Shown in pieces: positions 18,376-27,117 of a DNA stretch of 64,000 nt. Both the position numbers and the translations under genes were made by a program. Source of the stretch: Bacillus sp. ZZV12-4809 (GTDB lineage Bacteria > Bacillota > Bacilli > Bacillales > Cytobacillaceae). The notes beneath the pieces are model-generated. The model worked only from the letters and a program-made list of their open reading frames with translations, was not told the DNA's origin and made no database searches. The stretch lies in NCBI RefSeq assembly GCF_009849585.1, contig NZ_VCRN01000013.1:88529-152528 (forward strand). Reading direction: 5' to 3'. Numbering within the stretch: the first letter of the stretch is position 1; every line of letters begins with the position of its first letter.

Positions 18376-19335
18376 TCATTGGAACTTACTCAGCATGTCT
18401 TCCATCCTTTTTTCAAATGTGTGCTCTTTTAGGACACGCTTAGAGGCGAGTTCCGAAATTTCCTGGCGCTTTTCTTCAAGTTTAATATAATAATTAATTT
18501 TTTGAAGCAGTTCTTCTTCCTTTTTAAATGATACGATTTCCTTGTCTTCGATAAAGTGGATTGGCAAATCTTCTTTGTACTCTATTAACTGAAAAGCCCC
18601 GCAAGCAGCTACATCAAAGGTTCTATTATTTATGCTATTGCCTTTAATGCCAATCCGATTTTTGTTTTGATGTAAGTTGTAAGGCCTGTGCGTATTTAAT
18701 ACAATTTTTGCTCCGTTATAATACTGAGCCGCAATCGATGGTTCCACCCAAATATCATGAATTCTCAATCTGGGATGATTTTGCAGCCGGATTAATTTAT
18801 TTCTCCATTTGCCAATTACCTTAATTTTATAAGGTGTTTTTTGGAGAAGATCCTGAACCAGCTTTACCCTATCGGGATATGGATAACCCAGGAGACATAT
18901 ATCGCTTATAAAAGCTGGTCCCGCGTGAATAGGCTTGAATATCTCTGTAGAAGTACCTAATGGCAGGTGGAAGGTTTGCTGGTGACCTTTTTGAATATAG
19001 TATTCTTTGGCTGCCGTATCGATCGTAAATATATAATCATAATGAGGTATTAGCACTTCCGTTTTGTCCATGTAATAAGGGTCTTCCGTAAGCCAGACTG
19101 CCGTCTTAATCTTTTGAACCTTTAGCCATTGGATTAATTTTAAAGGGACCTTAAAGCCAAGAAGGACAATGACAATGTCTGGTTTAAACTGATTTACCGT
19201 GGTTTTTAGCTTTCCAATGCCAGTTAGGGGATCAAATTGTTTAACAGTGGTCACCTTTTGAAGCTCTCTCATAATCCATTGTTCGAAAAATTTATATATC
19301 CCTGTATAACCTGATGAAATAAATAATATTCTCAT
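18376..19335 (-). CDS. CgeB-family glycosyltransferase, second copy
   Basis: This 319-residue paralogue of the 9803 product keeps PDIVIVLLGFKVP, WLTEDPYYM and the C-terminal NNRTFDVAACGAFQL signature, here with the canonical Gly. ATG at 19335 has AGGTGA five bases upstream, while a GTG three codons earlier does not. It lies on the minus strand, nine to ten bases after the gene for a 163-residue protein of unknown family, so the two are probably co-transcribed. Confidence 0.8.
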   Translation of the reverse strand: MRILFISSGYTGIYKFFEQWIMRELQKVTTVKQFDPLTGIGKLKTTVNQFKPDIVIVLLGFKVPLKLIQWLKVQKIKTAVWLTEDPYYMDKTEVLIPHYDYIFTIDTAAKEYYIQKGHQQTFHLPLGTSTEIFKPIHAGPAFISDICLLGYPYPDRVKLVQDLLQKTPYKIKVIGKWRNKLIRLQNHPRLRIHDIWVEPSIAAQYYNGAKIVLNTHRPYNLHQNKNRIGIKGNSINNRTFDVAACGAFQLIEYKEDLPIHFIEDKEIVSFKKEEELLQKINYYIKLEEKRQEISELASKRVLKEHTFEKRMEDMLSKFQ

Positions 19336-19344
19336 AGCATTCAC

Positions 19345-19836
19345 CTAAAAATTAATCGAGATGCTGTTTAAGGCACTGATTCCATCTTTTTGTTCATCAC
19401 AATAAAAAAAACCTTCCACAAGAATGAATCTATCTTTTTTCTTAGAAGAAACCTGCAGCTCATAACCAAAATTTAAATTTGTTCCTTGCTCAAGCGCCTT
19501 GGATTTACTTGGCTTTAACCAATGTTCACCGCTCGATAATGCTTTTTCCTTCCAGTCATCATCTATATATACCCAGGCTTCTGTATTTGAACCATCAATC
19601 ATGAGAGCGGTATGATTTACTGAACCGATTTTTCCGCCAAGCCGCACATTTTCAGAAGGCTTCGTCCTCAGGCAAATAAGGGGATTATTTAATGCAGCTG
19701 TACCGATATTGCTTATATTCAGGTTTCCAACTACCATAATATCCTCTTCATCCTCCTCCTTTTCAGGAAGCATAATGGAATAACTGAACCAGGCGATACT
19801 TTTAACAATTTCAGGTTCCTTCTTTTTCCAAAACAA
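19345..19836 (-). CDS. Unknown acidic beta-rich protein paired with CgeB-like gene
   Basis: I do not recognise this 163-residue protein. It opens with a charged MFWKKKEPE stretch and has alternating hydrophobic strands such as DIMVVGNLNISNIGTAAL, then a Trp-containing region near 110. There are few cysteines and no signal peptide. The start is TTG with AGGAGTGA upstream. CATAAAGTA at 19874-19882 (minus) matches a sigma-K -10 element but without a correctly spaced -35. Its tight coupling to the CgeB-like gene suggests a glycosylation partner or acceptor. Confidence 0.65.
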   Translation of the reverse strand: MFWKKKEPEIVKSIAWFSYSIMLPEKEEDEEDIMVVGNLNISNIGTAALNNPLICLRTKPSENVRLGGKIGSVNHTALMIDGSNTEAWVYIDDDWKEKALSSGEHWLKPSKSKALEQGTNLNFGYELQVSSKKKDRFILVEGFFYCDEQKDGISALNSISINF

Positions 19837-19974
19837 GGTATCACTCCTATTCCATTACAAAATGTTTTCTTTATACTTTATGACTTAAAGCAAGGGTAAA
19901 TGTTAGTGTTTCTGAAGGTAAGAGCTAAGTAAAAAATATAAAATTTTATCAAACAGCGCCTTTAAATGTAAAAA

Positions 19975-19996
19975 AAGAGGAGCGGGCACTCCTCTT
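19975..19996 (-). terminator. Terminator of the cysteine-rich spore protein gene
   Basis: AAGAGGAG and CTCCTCTT form an eight-bp stem with a six-base loop, followed by a run of seven T on the minus strand. It lies just beyond the stop at 20018. Confidence 0.8.
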
Positions 19997-20017
19997 AGAT
20001 CTAATTTTAATGAACTA

Positions 20018-20761
20018 TTAAGCTGGTGATGGTCCAGGACCAGGGAAAACAGTCGGGCACTGAGGCGGGAATGCAAGCGGCGGACAAACGAATGGCATGT
20101 CAGGACGCGGCTGGCAGAACTCAGCAGTAATTTCAAGTTTTACCAATGCTTCCATCTGTACGTTTTGGCATAGGTTAATGGAAACATCAAGCTGCTGGAA
20201 CTCGAATTCACCAGGTGTTGCTGTAGCGCGGCAGATCAAGTTAGCATCGCACTCAAAGTCTGTGATTTCACATTGCAGGAAGGTTCCTGGAGGTGCACAT
20301 AAGAAGAATTTCTCAGATACAGCCCAAGGAATAGGTCCAGTTGTACAAGACAAACCATTTGGATTCGTTACACGTACAACGACAAAACCTTTCTTCAGAA
20401 CTTTTACCTTTTGCAAAGTAACTGTTGATCCATCAGGCAACTGGAACTGTCCGCTCGCACGGCCATCTGGCTGAGGAATTTCCTGGCATAGAATGGATCC
20501 AGGTGCTAAGGGATCAACAGGTGTACCGTTTTCATCTGTTGCAAAGCACTCTACTGTGTAGTTCCCCCCTAGAACTGCACATGGATCAGTATCTGGCGTA
20601 ACACCGCCATTTTCACAGTCAAACTCAATTGTGCCAGCTGCTAAATCACTAGCATTAAAGGCAAGTAGTGGAACATCTACTTGGCGGGTTACCCAGTCAT
20701 ATACTTTATTTACTTTTATACATAAGGTCTCCTGTCCGCCGTTAATTGACTTAAAATCCAT
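20018..20761 (-). CDS. Cysteine-rich candidate spore surface protein
   Basis: This 247-residue protein has 14 cysteines spread over its length. It begins with a segment (ETLCIKVNKVYDWVTRQV, about 10-27) that I associate with spore-surface proteins of Bacillaceae. There is no signal peptide. Strand-rich repeats with paired cysteines and a Pro-rich tail (FPPQCPTVFPGPGPSPA) suggest a disulfide-linked assembly. GAGAGGATG precedes the ATG. A full sigma-K-type promoter lies about 50 bases upstream and a terminator follows, making this a single-gene unit. GC content is higher than that of its neighbours, consistent with high expression. Confidence 0.72.
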   Translation of the reverse strand: MDFKSINGGQETLCIKVNKVYDWVTRQVDVPLLAFNASDLAAGTIEFDCENGGVTPDTDPCAVLGGNYTVECFATDENGTPVDPLAPGSILCQEIPQPDGRASGQFQLPDGSTVTLQKVKVLKKGFVVVRVTNPNGLSCTTGPIPWAVSEKFFLCAPPGTFLQCEITDFECDANLICRATATPGEFEFQQLDVSINLCQNVQMEALVKLEITAEFCQPRPDMPFVCPPLAFPPQCPTVFPGPGPSPA

Positions 20762-20808
20762 TAACTGATCATCCTCTCACTTTATTGTATTAGGGTTAAA
20801 CCTACTTG

Positions 20809-20835
20809 TATGTTATGCTGCTTCTCCTGCTATGT
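20809..20835 (-). promoter_or_regulatory. Sigma-K-type sporulation promoter
   Basis: On the minus strand, AC (20835-20834), a 16-base spacer and CATAACATA (20817-20809) match the sigma-K consensus exactly. It is placed about 47 bases before the start of the cysteine-rich spore protein gene. Confidence 0.65.
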
Positions 20836-21077
20836 GTATGGGCTTTTGCGTAAATTTAGCCATCATTTCTGATTGCCCAAACCAGAAAGTATAAGTCCAA
20901 TAAACCTTTAACCCACTTTTAATATATTCCGATTGCGAAGCAGTGTGCTCACAATAGTTAACCGGGTCAAGCCTAAAATAATTGAACCGTTATTTCCTAT
21001 GGTTTGGACGATAATCCAAGCCATCAATAATAAGATGAATACTATATTTTGTACTGGAATTTTTGGAGGGCAAAGAT

Positions 21078-22181
21078 GTGAGCAGACATTACATGAAGGT
21101 AATTCCGTATCGGAATATATGTGCGGCTAAAGACTTTAAGGATTTTAAACTAGGAATATTACCGGAGAATACTCTATATCATTTAAGTGATTCAGAAAGG
21201 ACTCGAATCGTTCCACCCGTGCGGCCTTTTCCAGGTATAAGCTTGCCGGATGAATGTGTCACACAAGAATTTTATGTTGCAAGTCTTAGAAATACTTTAT
21301 GCATAAGAAACCAAACTATTATCCACAACAGAAGATTCATCCTTCCTGATAGCTTCAGACATTACGATTTTAATGCCTCAACTAACCATCTAACCTATAA
21401 TCAGAGATTAAATCGATTTTCACTGAAGATAAATATCGGAAGTGTTAAGCACCAGAAAGGTGATTGTATTTTTTTAAGCGGAGAAAAAAGCGGCTTCGGA
21501 CATTTTTTATTAGAGGTTATCTCCCGATTATGGATTACTCAGTATATTGATGTTAAAAAGGTAAAATTCATTATGAATCCAGAAGATCGAACGGGCTGGA
21601 AGCTTGATCTTCTTAAACCATTCGGAATTAGCACGAATCAAATTGTATATCTGGATAATCCAATCGTATGTGAAAGACTTCATATACCAGTTCAGTCCTT
21701 TTGTTTGAGAAAATACACCTCATCTTTTGCCTATAAAACCTGGAAAACAATCGGTGACTACTATGATAGGGGGACAGGGCCTGAAAAGATTTATGTCTCC
21801 AGATTAAAGTTGAAAAATCAGAGGAGAGTCTTGCTGAATGAGAAAGCGGTTGAAAGGATTTTTTCTTTAAACGGCTACAAAATTATACATCCTCAGGAAC
21901 TAAAAATTTCAGAGCAAATCAATTTATTCCGCAATGCAAAAGTCATAGCAGGCACTTCAGGGTCAGGAATGTATAACAGTGTCTTTCAGCAAAATCATCC
22001 CAAAGTTCTAATCCTTGCTTCTAATTCATTTTTTAAAATGAGTGATATATTGGTGAATACATCAACTGGCGGCAAGCTGCATTATTTTGTCGGTCAAACA
22101 GCAGAGGTAAATTCTCCTGGCAATAAAGCAAACTGGATACTGAACACAGAGCATTTGCACCATTTTATAAAAACATTTTGA
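21078..22181 (+). CDS. GT61-family (DUF563) glycosyltransferase
   Basis: This 367-residue protein matches the GT61/DUF563 family. The pattern GEKSGFGHFLLEVISRLW near residue 140, followed by YVSRLKLKNQRR near 245 and AGTSGSGMYNSVF near 295, is characteristic. GTG at 21078 is seven bases from GGAGGG. A sulfotransferase gene follows 44 bases later on the same strand, echoing the glycan-enzyme plus sulfotransferase pairs upstream. Prokaryotic GT61 members usually sit in capsule or surface glycan loci. Confidence 0.8.
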   Translation: MSRHYMKVIPYRNICAAKDFKDFKLGILPENTLYHLSDSERTRIVPPVRPFPGISLPDECVTQEFYVASLRNTLCIRNQTIIHNRRFILPDSFRHYDFNASTNHLTYNQRLNRFSLKINIGSVKHQKGDCIFLSGEKSGFGHFLLEVISRLWITQYIDVKKVKFIMNPEDRTGWKLDLLKPFGISTNQIVYLDNPIVCERLHIPVQSFCLRKYTSSFAYKTWKTIGDYYDRGTGPEKIYVSRLKLKNQRRVLLNEKAVERIFSLNGYKIIHPQELKISEQINLFRNAKVIAGTSGSGMYNSVFQQNHPKVLILASNSFFKMSDILVNTSTGGKLHYFVGQTAEVNSPGNKANWILNTEHLHHFIKTF

Positions 22182-22225
22182 TCAAATGCTGTAATGAATA
22201 ATAATGAATTACGGGGGATGAAAAG

Positions 22226-22909
22226 GTGATAATATTTATCCACATACCAAAAACAGCTGGTACCTCCATGAGGAAAATAATAGAAAAGCAGTATACTATT
22301 CGTCAAATCCGTTCATTTTATGCTGGATATGAGGACGCTTATAACAAGCTAAAGGGAACACCTAACTCGAGACTCTCTTCAGTTAAGTGGGTACAGGGCC
22401 ATTTTCAATTTGGCCTTCATGAAGTTTTACCGCAGCCTGCTCAGTATATCGCAATGCTCCGTCATCCTGTAGACCGTGTCATTTCCTTTTATTACTTTCT
22501 AAGGGAAAGCCCTCGGCACCCTTTAAATAAAAAAGCTATGTCGTTAACTTTAAAGGAGTTTATTATGTGTGAGGATAGCGATATTCAAAGTCAAATATAT
22601 AATTTACAAACGAAAATGATTTCCGGTGATGGTACTCCATCATTAGAAAAAGCTAAAAAAAATATAGAACAACACTTTTTGATGGTTGGAATAACGGAAC
22701 GTTTCAATGAGTCCATGGCTGTTATGAGAAAGAAACTTGGATGGAATGTCCCTTATAATTATAAGCACAATGTAACTAGAAGACGCCCGAAAATGGAGCA
22801 GGTTCCAGCAGAAATCAGAAAACTGATCGAACAGAAAAATGAAATTGACTTTCAGTTGTATGAGTACGGAAAAGCGTTATTACAGAAAGAAATAAATTCT
22901 TTGAAATGA
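22226..22909 (+). CDS. Sulfotransferase-family protein 4
   Basis: The product has 227 residues. FIHIPKTAGTSMRK at residues 4-17 is the phosphosulfate-binding loop and MLRHPVDRVISFYYF near 77 the 3'-phosphate segment. VGITERFNESMAVMRKKLGW and the terminal QLYEYGKALLQKEI align with the sulfotransferases at 12948 and 14907. The start is GTG with GGGGG upstream. It probably forms a two-gene operon with the GT61 gene, ended by the terminator at 22950. Confidence 0.85.
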   Translation: MIIFIHIPKTAGTSMRKIIEKQYTIRQIRSFYAGYEDAYNKLKGTPNSRLSSVKWVQGHFQFGLHEVLPQPAQYIAMLRHPVDRVISFYYFLRESPRHPLNKKAMSLTLKEFIMCEDSDIQSQIYNLQTKMISGDGTPSLEKAKKNIEQHFLMVGITERFNESMAVMRKKLGWNVPYNYKHNVTRRRPKMEQVPAEIRKLIEQKNEIDFQLYEYGKALLQKEINSLK

Positions 22910-22949
22910 TTGGGCGAAAATGGGGCCCAAAGCGAAAAATAATGAAAAG

Positions 22950-22997
22950 GCTAACTCGAATGATCGATGTAATCGAAACTTTGAGTTAGCTTTTTTT
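22950..22997 (+). terminator. Terminator after the GT61-sulfotransferase pair
   Basis: GCTAACTC and GAGTTAGC form a long-looped stem that can be extended by inner pairing, followed by seven T. The remainder of 22910-23249 shows no gene. Confidence 0.75.
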
Positions 22998-23249
22998 ATG
23001 CCTGCAAATGCGAATAAATTTATTCCGTACTGAAGAGGCTTGTTTGAATTGGCATTAATTGATTCTTGGATAATTTACCTATTCTTCTTGAATACATATA
23101 TGTTAGAAACAAGTTTTTTATTTGTATAGCCATCCAGCCAAAGTTTGTCTTAGATAAATTTATTGGTTCTGCATTATTACACGTTTTTAGCTGAAAGGCA
23201 TAAACTAGTAGATAAAGGAATGGGTATCTGCCTAAAGGAGAGGAAAAAG

Positions 23250-26200
23250 ATGCTAAGAAGGAGCAGAGTTGAAAGACTGACTTATGTTCAGCTGCAGCAG
23301 AAAGTAATACATCTTGAATCGGAGCTTTCATACTTCCGGGCTAATCATGATGGAGCTGTCCAAAATTATATTGAGCAATTAAACCAAGTGAAATATGAAA
23401 ATGATGTTCTGAAGAGGGATATGCAGAGACTTATTAAAGAAAATGAGCGGCTCATGCAAAGTGAACTCAATCCAAAATTGATTTCCAAACAGGAAAGGGA
23501 GAGAACGGCAAAACACTTAGAAGAGAAAAAACAGCTGGAAAAAGAAATCAGCAGCCTGAAAGAAAAGATATCGTACCTTAATGAAGACATAAAGGATCAG
23601 GATCAGCAATTTGAGGAACTCCAAGCATTTCTCGAAGCTAAAACGGCAGCTCTGGAGGAAGCGGAAGCAGAAAAGAAACATAATTATCAGGAGCTCATAA
23701 CCATGAGAGAAAATGTTAATGAGCTGAAATTGCTGTTAAGCGAGCATGAGAAAAACAAAGACGAATCAAAAACGAGAGAAAATCAATTAGCATCGCAGCT
23801 AAAGAAGGCTACTGAAGAGAAAAAGCAATTATTACAAAACATCCAGTCAGCTGAAAAAGATTACGAATCCATCAAAGCGGCTCTGGCAAAAAAGACGACT
23901 GAACTGGAACAGCTGGAGAACAAACATAAACAAATACAGCAGCGAAATCAAACTGCCGAACTAACGCATCAGCAATTGGAGAAGGAACTCGCTGATAAAA
24001 CAGAACAGCTGGAGCTCTTGGTGAAGGAACATAAACACTTAAAACAGCAGACCCAAACTGCTGAACAAAATCAGCAGGACCTGGAGAAGGAACTTGCTGA
24101 TAAAACGGCACAGCTCCAACTCTTGGAGAAAGAACATAAACACTTAAAGCAGCATATCAAAACTGATGAACAGAACAATCAGGAACTAGAGAAGGAACTC
24201 GCTGATAAAACGGCACAGCTCCAACTCTTGGAGGAGGAGCATGAACAATTAAAGCAGCAGATCCAGACTTCAGAACTGGCCCAACAGAACCTGGAGAAGG
24301 AACTTGCTGATAAAACAGCACAGCTCCAACTCTTGGAGAAAGAACTTCAACATTTACAGCAGCACATCCAGACTGCTGAACAGTCCCAGCAGGAGCTGAA
24401 GCAGGAACTTGCTGATAAAACTTCACAGCTGCAACTCTTGGAAGAAGAACATAAACACCTAAAGCAGCAGATCCAAACCGCTGAACATACCCATCAGGAA
24501 CTTCAGAAGGACCTCGCTGATAAAACGTCACAGCTGAAGCAACTGGAGGAGAACCAAAAAGACTTACTCCAGCAAAACCGAAAATTAGAGAAGGAATTTG
24601 CTAATAAAGCATTAGAATTGGAAAAATTACGCGAGGAAAAAATTGAAGATAAGGCAATAATTGAATCTCTACAAAATGAATTGCAGCCAATTGGCCAGAA
24701 GCTGAAAGAGGCTGAACAGAAAATCAGCATTCTTAAAGCAAAAGCAAGTGAAATGGAAACAGAGAATCAGCATTATCACAGTGAATTGTCAGAGGCAACT
24801 CAAAAAAGGCTCCAGGCTGAGGAAAATGCCAAAGATTTGGAGGAGCAAATTAAGAAATTATCAGATGAAGCAGCAGCAAAAATCAAAGAAAACGAAAAAA
24901 TGGGCCAAGAATTACGGGATTTACTCCAAAATCAGGAACAATTAAAACAAACAAACGTATCTTATCTACAAAAGATAACCCAATTGGAGTCTGAAAAAAA
25001 TAATTCAGTAGAGTCAGTCAGTCATCTTAAGTCAGAAGTAGAAGCTTTTAAGGCAGAATTAAAACAAAAAGAGAAAGAAAAGCTGGAAGTGCTTAACCGT
25101 CTGGAAGACCGCGAGAGTGAATTGGGCAAGTTAAAAGAAGAGACCAGCAGTTTTGAAAAAGAAAAAATCGATCTTCTAGAAAAGCTTGCTAAACTGGAAA
25201 AGGAAAATGCTGAATTTAATGAGAATTTCTCAGTCCTTTCTTCTCATCGCAAGTCAGACGAAAAACGCATGGATTTAATTACATCAAATTTAAACCAGGT
25301 ATTTACAGAAATGAAACAATTAGTACGGATGACTTCCTCATTAAAACACCAATTGGAATCAAAGAATATAGAGCTTAATCAAATTAAAAAGGAGAAGGGT
25401 GTGCTTATGGAGGAGCTAGTAAAGATTAAGGAAGACTATGAGAAGTCAGAAGCAAGAAAGGATGAGTTGGAGAATCAGATTGAGATAATGAGAACCGAGC
25501 TGCAAAAGGCTCAAACTTCACTCACACGTCTGGAACAATTTGAATCTGAAAAACTCAGACTTAAAGAAGATCTTGAGACAAAAATAGAGGAGTTTAATTC
25601 ATTAACGGATCACTATAAACGTGAAAAAGATTCTTATCTTCAGGTCCTCGAGCATGTTCAGGATCAGGTAAATGTATATAAAGAAAAATCTGACCAGTTT
25701 GATGCAGAAAAAGGTTCCTGGTCCAAACAAATTGACGAGTTAAAAAGTGAGCTTAAGAGAACAAAAGCAACTGTTGAAAAAATGGAAGAGCTTGAAAAGA
25801 TGAATGCCCAGCTGGCTTCAGAATTACAGGCGAAGGACATTGAAATCTATAAGGTTAAAAAAGATAGCGAACGTGCCCTGCACCAGCAATTAGAACAGTT
25901 CAAAGCAGATATGAAGCAGTATCAGGATAAAATCTCACAATATGAAAAGGACAGGGAAATCTGGGAAAAACAAATGAAGCAAATGAAGGCTCAATTTACT
26001 GCATTGGAATCAAGCCTTGAGGAAAAGGAGAACTTTATTAAACAGTATATCAAGCAGCCGCTATCACCATATAACACTTCATTACTTCAAAATACTTCCG
26101 ATCAAAGTTCACCCCAAGAGGAACAGCAGGTACAAAACCAGCCGCAGGAAAACCAATACCAGGCTGGACAGCAGCAAAGCCAGCAACCCTCCGGATTTTT

Positions 26201-26396
26201 CCAAAGAATGCTGTCTCAGCAGCAAGGAGGCAGCGCACGTCCCCAAAGCTTTCAGGGGCAATACCATCCCAGTCAAGGGCAATTTCAGCAGGTCCCAAAA
26301 CAAACTGCCGCACCAGCAATGGACTTTTTCACATTGCGGAACAAAACGACACAGCAAGCCCATCCAGGGAACGGGAACCAATGGAAAGAGGATTAG
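23250..26396 (+). CDS. Giant coiled-coil protein with 35-residue repeats
   Basis: The 1048-residue protein is almost wholly predicted coiled coil, with Glu/Lys/Gln/Leu heptads from about residue 15 to 930. At bases 23950-24580 there are six near-identical 105-bp units, each encoding 35 residues (five heptads) around ELADKTAQLQLLEKEHKHL. The last 110 residues are Gln/Pro-rich and disordered (QQSQQPSGFFQRMLSQQQGG). There is no signal peptide or membrane segment. ATG at 23250 has AAAGGAGAGG upstream. A JAMM-domain gene follows ten bases after the stop. I know no named family; a structural spore-layer or assembly-scaffold role is inferred. Confidence 0.8.
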   Translation: MLRRSRVERLTYVQLQQKVIHLESELSYFRANHDGAVQNYIEQLNQVKYENDVLKRDMQRLIKENERLMQSELNPKLISKQERERTAKHLEEKKQLEKEISSLKEKISYLNEDIKDQDQQFEELQAFLEAKTAALEEAEAEKKHNYQELITMRENVNELKLLLSEHEKNKDESKTRENQLASQLKKATEEKKQLLQNIQSAEKDYESIKAALAKKTTELEQLENKHKQIQQRNQTAELTHQQLEKELADKTEQLELLVKEHKHLKQQTQTAEQNQQDLEKELADKTAQLQLLEKEHKHLKQHIKTDEQNNQELEKELADKTAQLQLLEEEHEQLKQQIQTSELAQQNLEKELADKTAQLQLLEKELQHLQQHIQTAEQSQQELKQELADKTSQLQLLEEEHKHLKQQIQTAEHTHQELQKDLADKTSQLKQLEENQKDLLQQNRKLEKEFANKALELEKLREEKIEDKAIIESLQNELQPIGQKLKEAEQKISILKAKASEMETENQHYHSELSEATQKRLQAEENAKDLEEQIKKLSDEAAAKIKENEKMGQELRDLLQNQEQLKQTNVSYLQKITQLESEKNNSVESVSHLKSEVEAFKAELKQKEKEKLEVLNRLEDRESELGKLKEETSSFEKEKIDLLEKLAKLEKENAEFNENFSVLSSHRKSDEKRMDLITSNLNQVFTEMKQLVRMTSSLKHQLESKNIELNQIKKEKGVLMEELVKIKEDYEKSEARKDELENQIEIMRTELQKAQTSLTRLEQFESEKLRLKEDLETKIEEFNSLTDHYKREKDSYLQVLEHVQDQVNVYKEKSDQFDAEKGSWSKQIDELKSELKRTKATVEKMEELEKMNAQLASELQAKDIEIYKVKKDSERALHQQLEQFKADMKQYQDKISQYEKDREIWEKQMKQMKAQFTALESSLEEKENFIKQYIKQPLSPYNTSLLQNTSDQSSPQEEQQVQNQPQENQYQAGQQQSQQPSGFFQRMLSQQQGGSARPQSFQGQYHPSQGQFQQVPKQTAAPAMDFFTLRNKTTQQAHPGNGNQWKED
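23950..24580 (+). repeat. 105-bp in-frame tandem repeat in the coiled-coil gene
   Basis: The segment GAAGGAACT followed by GCTGATAAAAC recurs at 23981, 24086 and 24191, then roughly every 105 bases for about six copies. The unit equals 35 codons or five heptads, so copy-number change would keep both frame and heptad register. Confidence 0.85.
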
Positions 26397-26406
26397 CGAA
26401 AAGTAC

Positions 26407-26826
26407 ATGAAAAATGAAGATATTTTGATTAAGAAAAAGATTTATGAAGATATGATAAGCTATTGCAGCAGCAAATTACCGTATGAAGCCTGCGGCCTGC
26501 TCTCAGGGGCACATGGCGGATGTACAGCTATGTGGAAAATAAAGAATGAATCTCAAAAATTGAACCGGTTTATGATGTCCTCTGAATCCATCAAAGATGC
26601 CGTTCAGGAAATGGAACAATTGAGTGAAGATCTAACTGGAATTTTCCACTCACATCCTAATTCACCAGCCGTTCCATCAACACACGATATTAATAATAAT
26701 TCCTACCCTGAAATACCTTATTTTATTGTTTCCTTTTATAGAGGAAAAACAGAAGTTAAAGTCTATAAAATAGAAGGAAAGAAGTACTATCCGCTAAATC
26801 TAAAAATTATTGATTCGTCCACTTAA
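26407..26826 (+). CDS. JAMM/MPN+ (M67-like) metallopeptidase
   Basis: This 139-residue single-domain protein has the zinc JAMM signature. The upstream Glu lies in PYEACGLLSG near residue 27, and FHSHPNSPAVPSTHD near 83 gives HxH with the downstream Ser and Asp. Prokaryotic relatives remove small modifiers or cleave isopeptide-like bonds. It begins ten bases after the coiled-coil gene and probably shares its transcript, so the coiled-coil protein is a candidate partner or substrate. No ubiquitin-like or E1-like gene was seen nearby. Confidence 0.85.
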   Translation: MKNEDILIKKKIYEDMISYCSSKLPYEACGLLSGAHGGCTAMWKIKNESQKLNRFMMSSESIKDAVQEMEQLSEDLTGIFHSHPNSPAVPSTHDINNNSYPEIPYFIVSFYRGKTEVKVYKIEGKKYYPLNLKIIDSST

Positions 26827-27054
26827 CCCGGTACCGATTAGGCGCCGGTTATTCTTTTTAGCTATTTAGCCATTGAGGCAGGAAATTACCATTTTTCGGA
26901 CTGTATATATTTTTTAAGCTGCTGAAAAACTGATATGGTCTTTTCTGCTGAAAATACCAACTTAATATCTATGTTTATCAGCATCATTTACTGCAAGCAG
27001 ACTTACCGGGCATCCGCCTGGCCTGGTCCAGTTAAATTGGGTATTCGCCTGAAC
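26827..27054. other. Intergenic region with weak terminator-like repeat
   Basis: An imperfect GC-rich inverted repeat around AACCCGG and CCGGTT (26824-26850) followed by TTCTTTTTA may end the coiled-coil/JAMM transcript. No gene was seen up to the promoter at 27055. Confidence 0.4.
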
Positions 27055-27082
27055 ACGTTGCAGCTAAATGTCTCATAGGATA
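27055..27082 (+). promoter_or_regulatory. Sigma-K-type sporulation promoter
   Basis: AC at 27055-27056, a 17-base spacer and CATAGGATA at 27074-27082 match the sigma-K consensus. It is 36 bases upstream of a small basic protein gene. Confidence 0.5.
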
Positions 27083-27117
27083 TATTGTGGTGGATTTATT
27101 TGTTAGGAGGAATTCAT

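Noticed and set aside
23020..23331. 103-codon minus-strand frame before the coiled-coil gene
   Set aside because: It overlaps the start of the coiled-coil gene and has no start signals.
24157..24531. Minus-strand frame opposite the coiled-coil repeats
   Set aside because: It is a shadow of the 105-bp repeats; the plus frame has clear heptads and a ribosome site.
26407..26826. Full antiphage or ubiquitin-like conjugation system around the JAMM gene
   Set aside because: No E1-like, E2-like or ubiquitin-like gene, and no nuclease or other effector, is found nearby.
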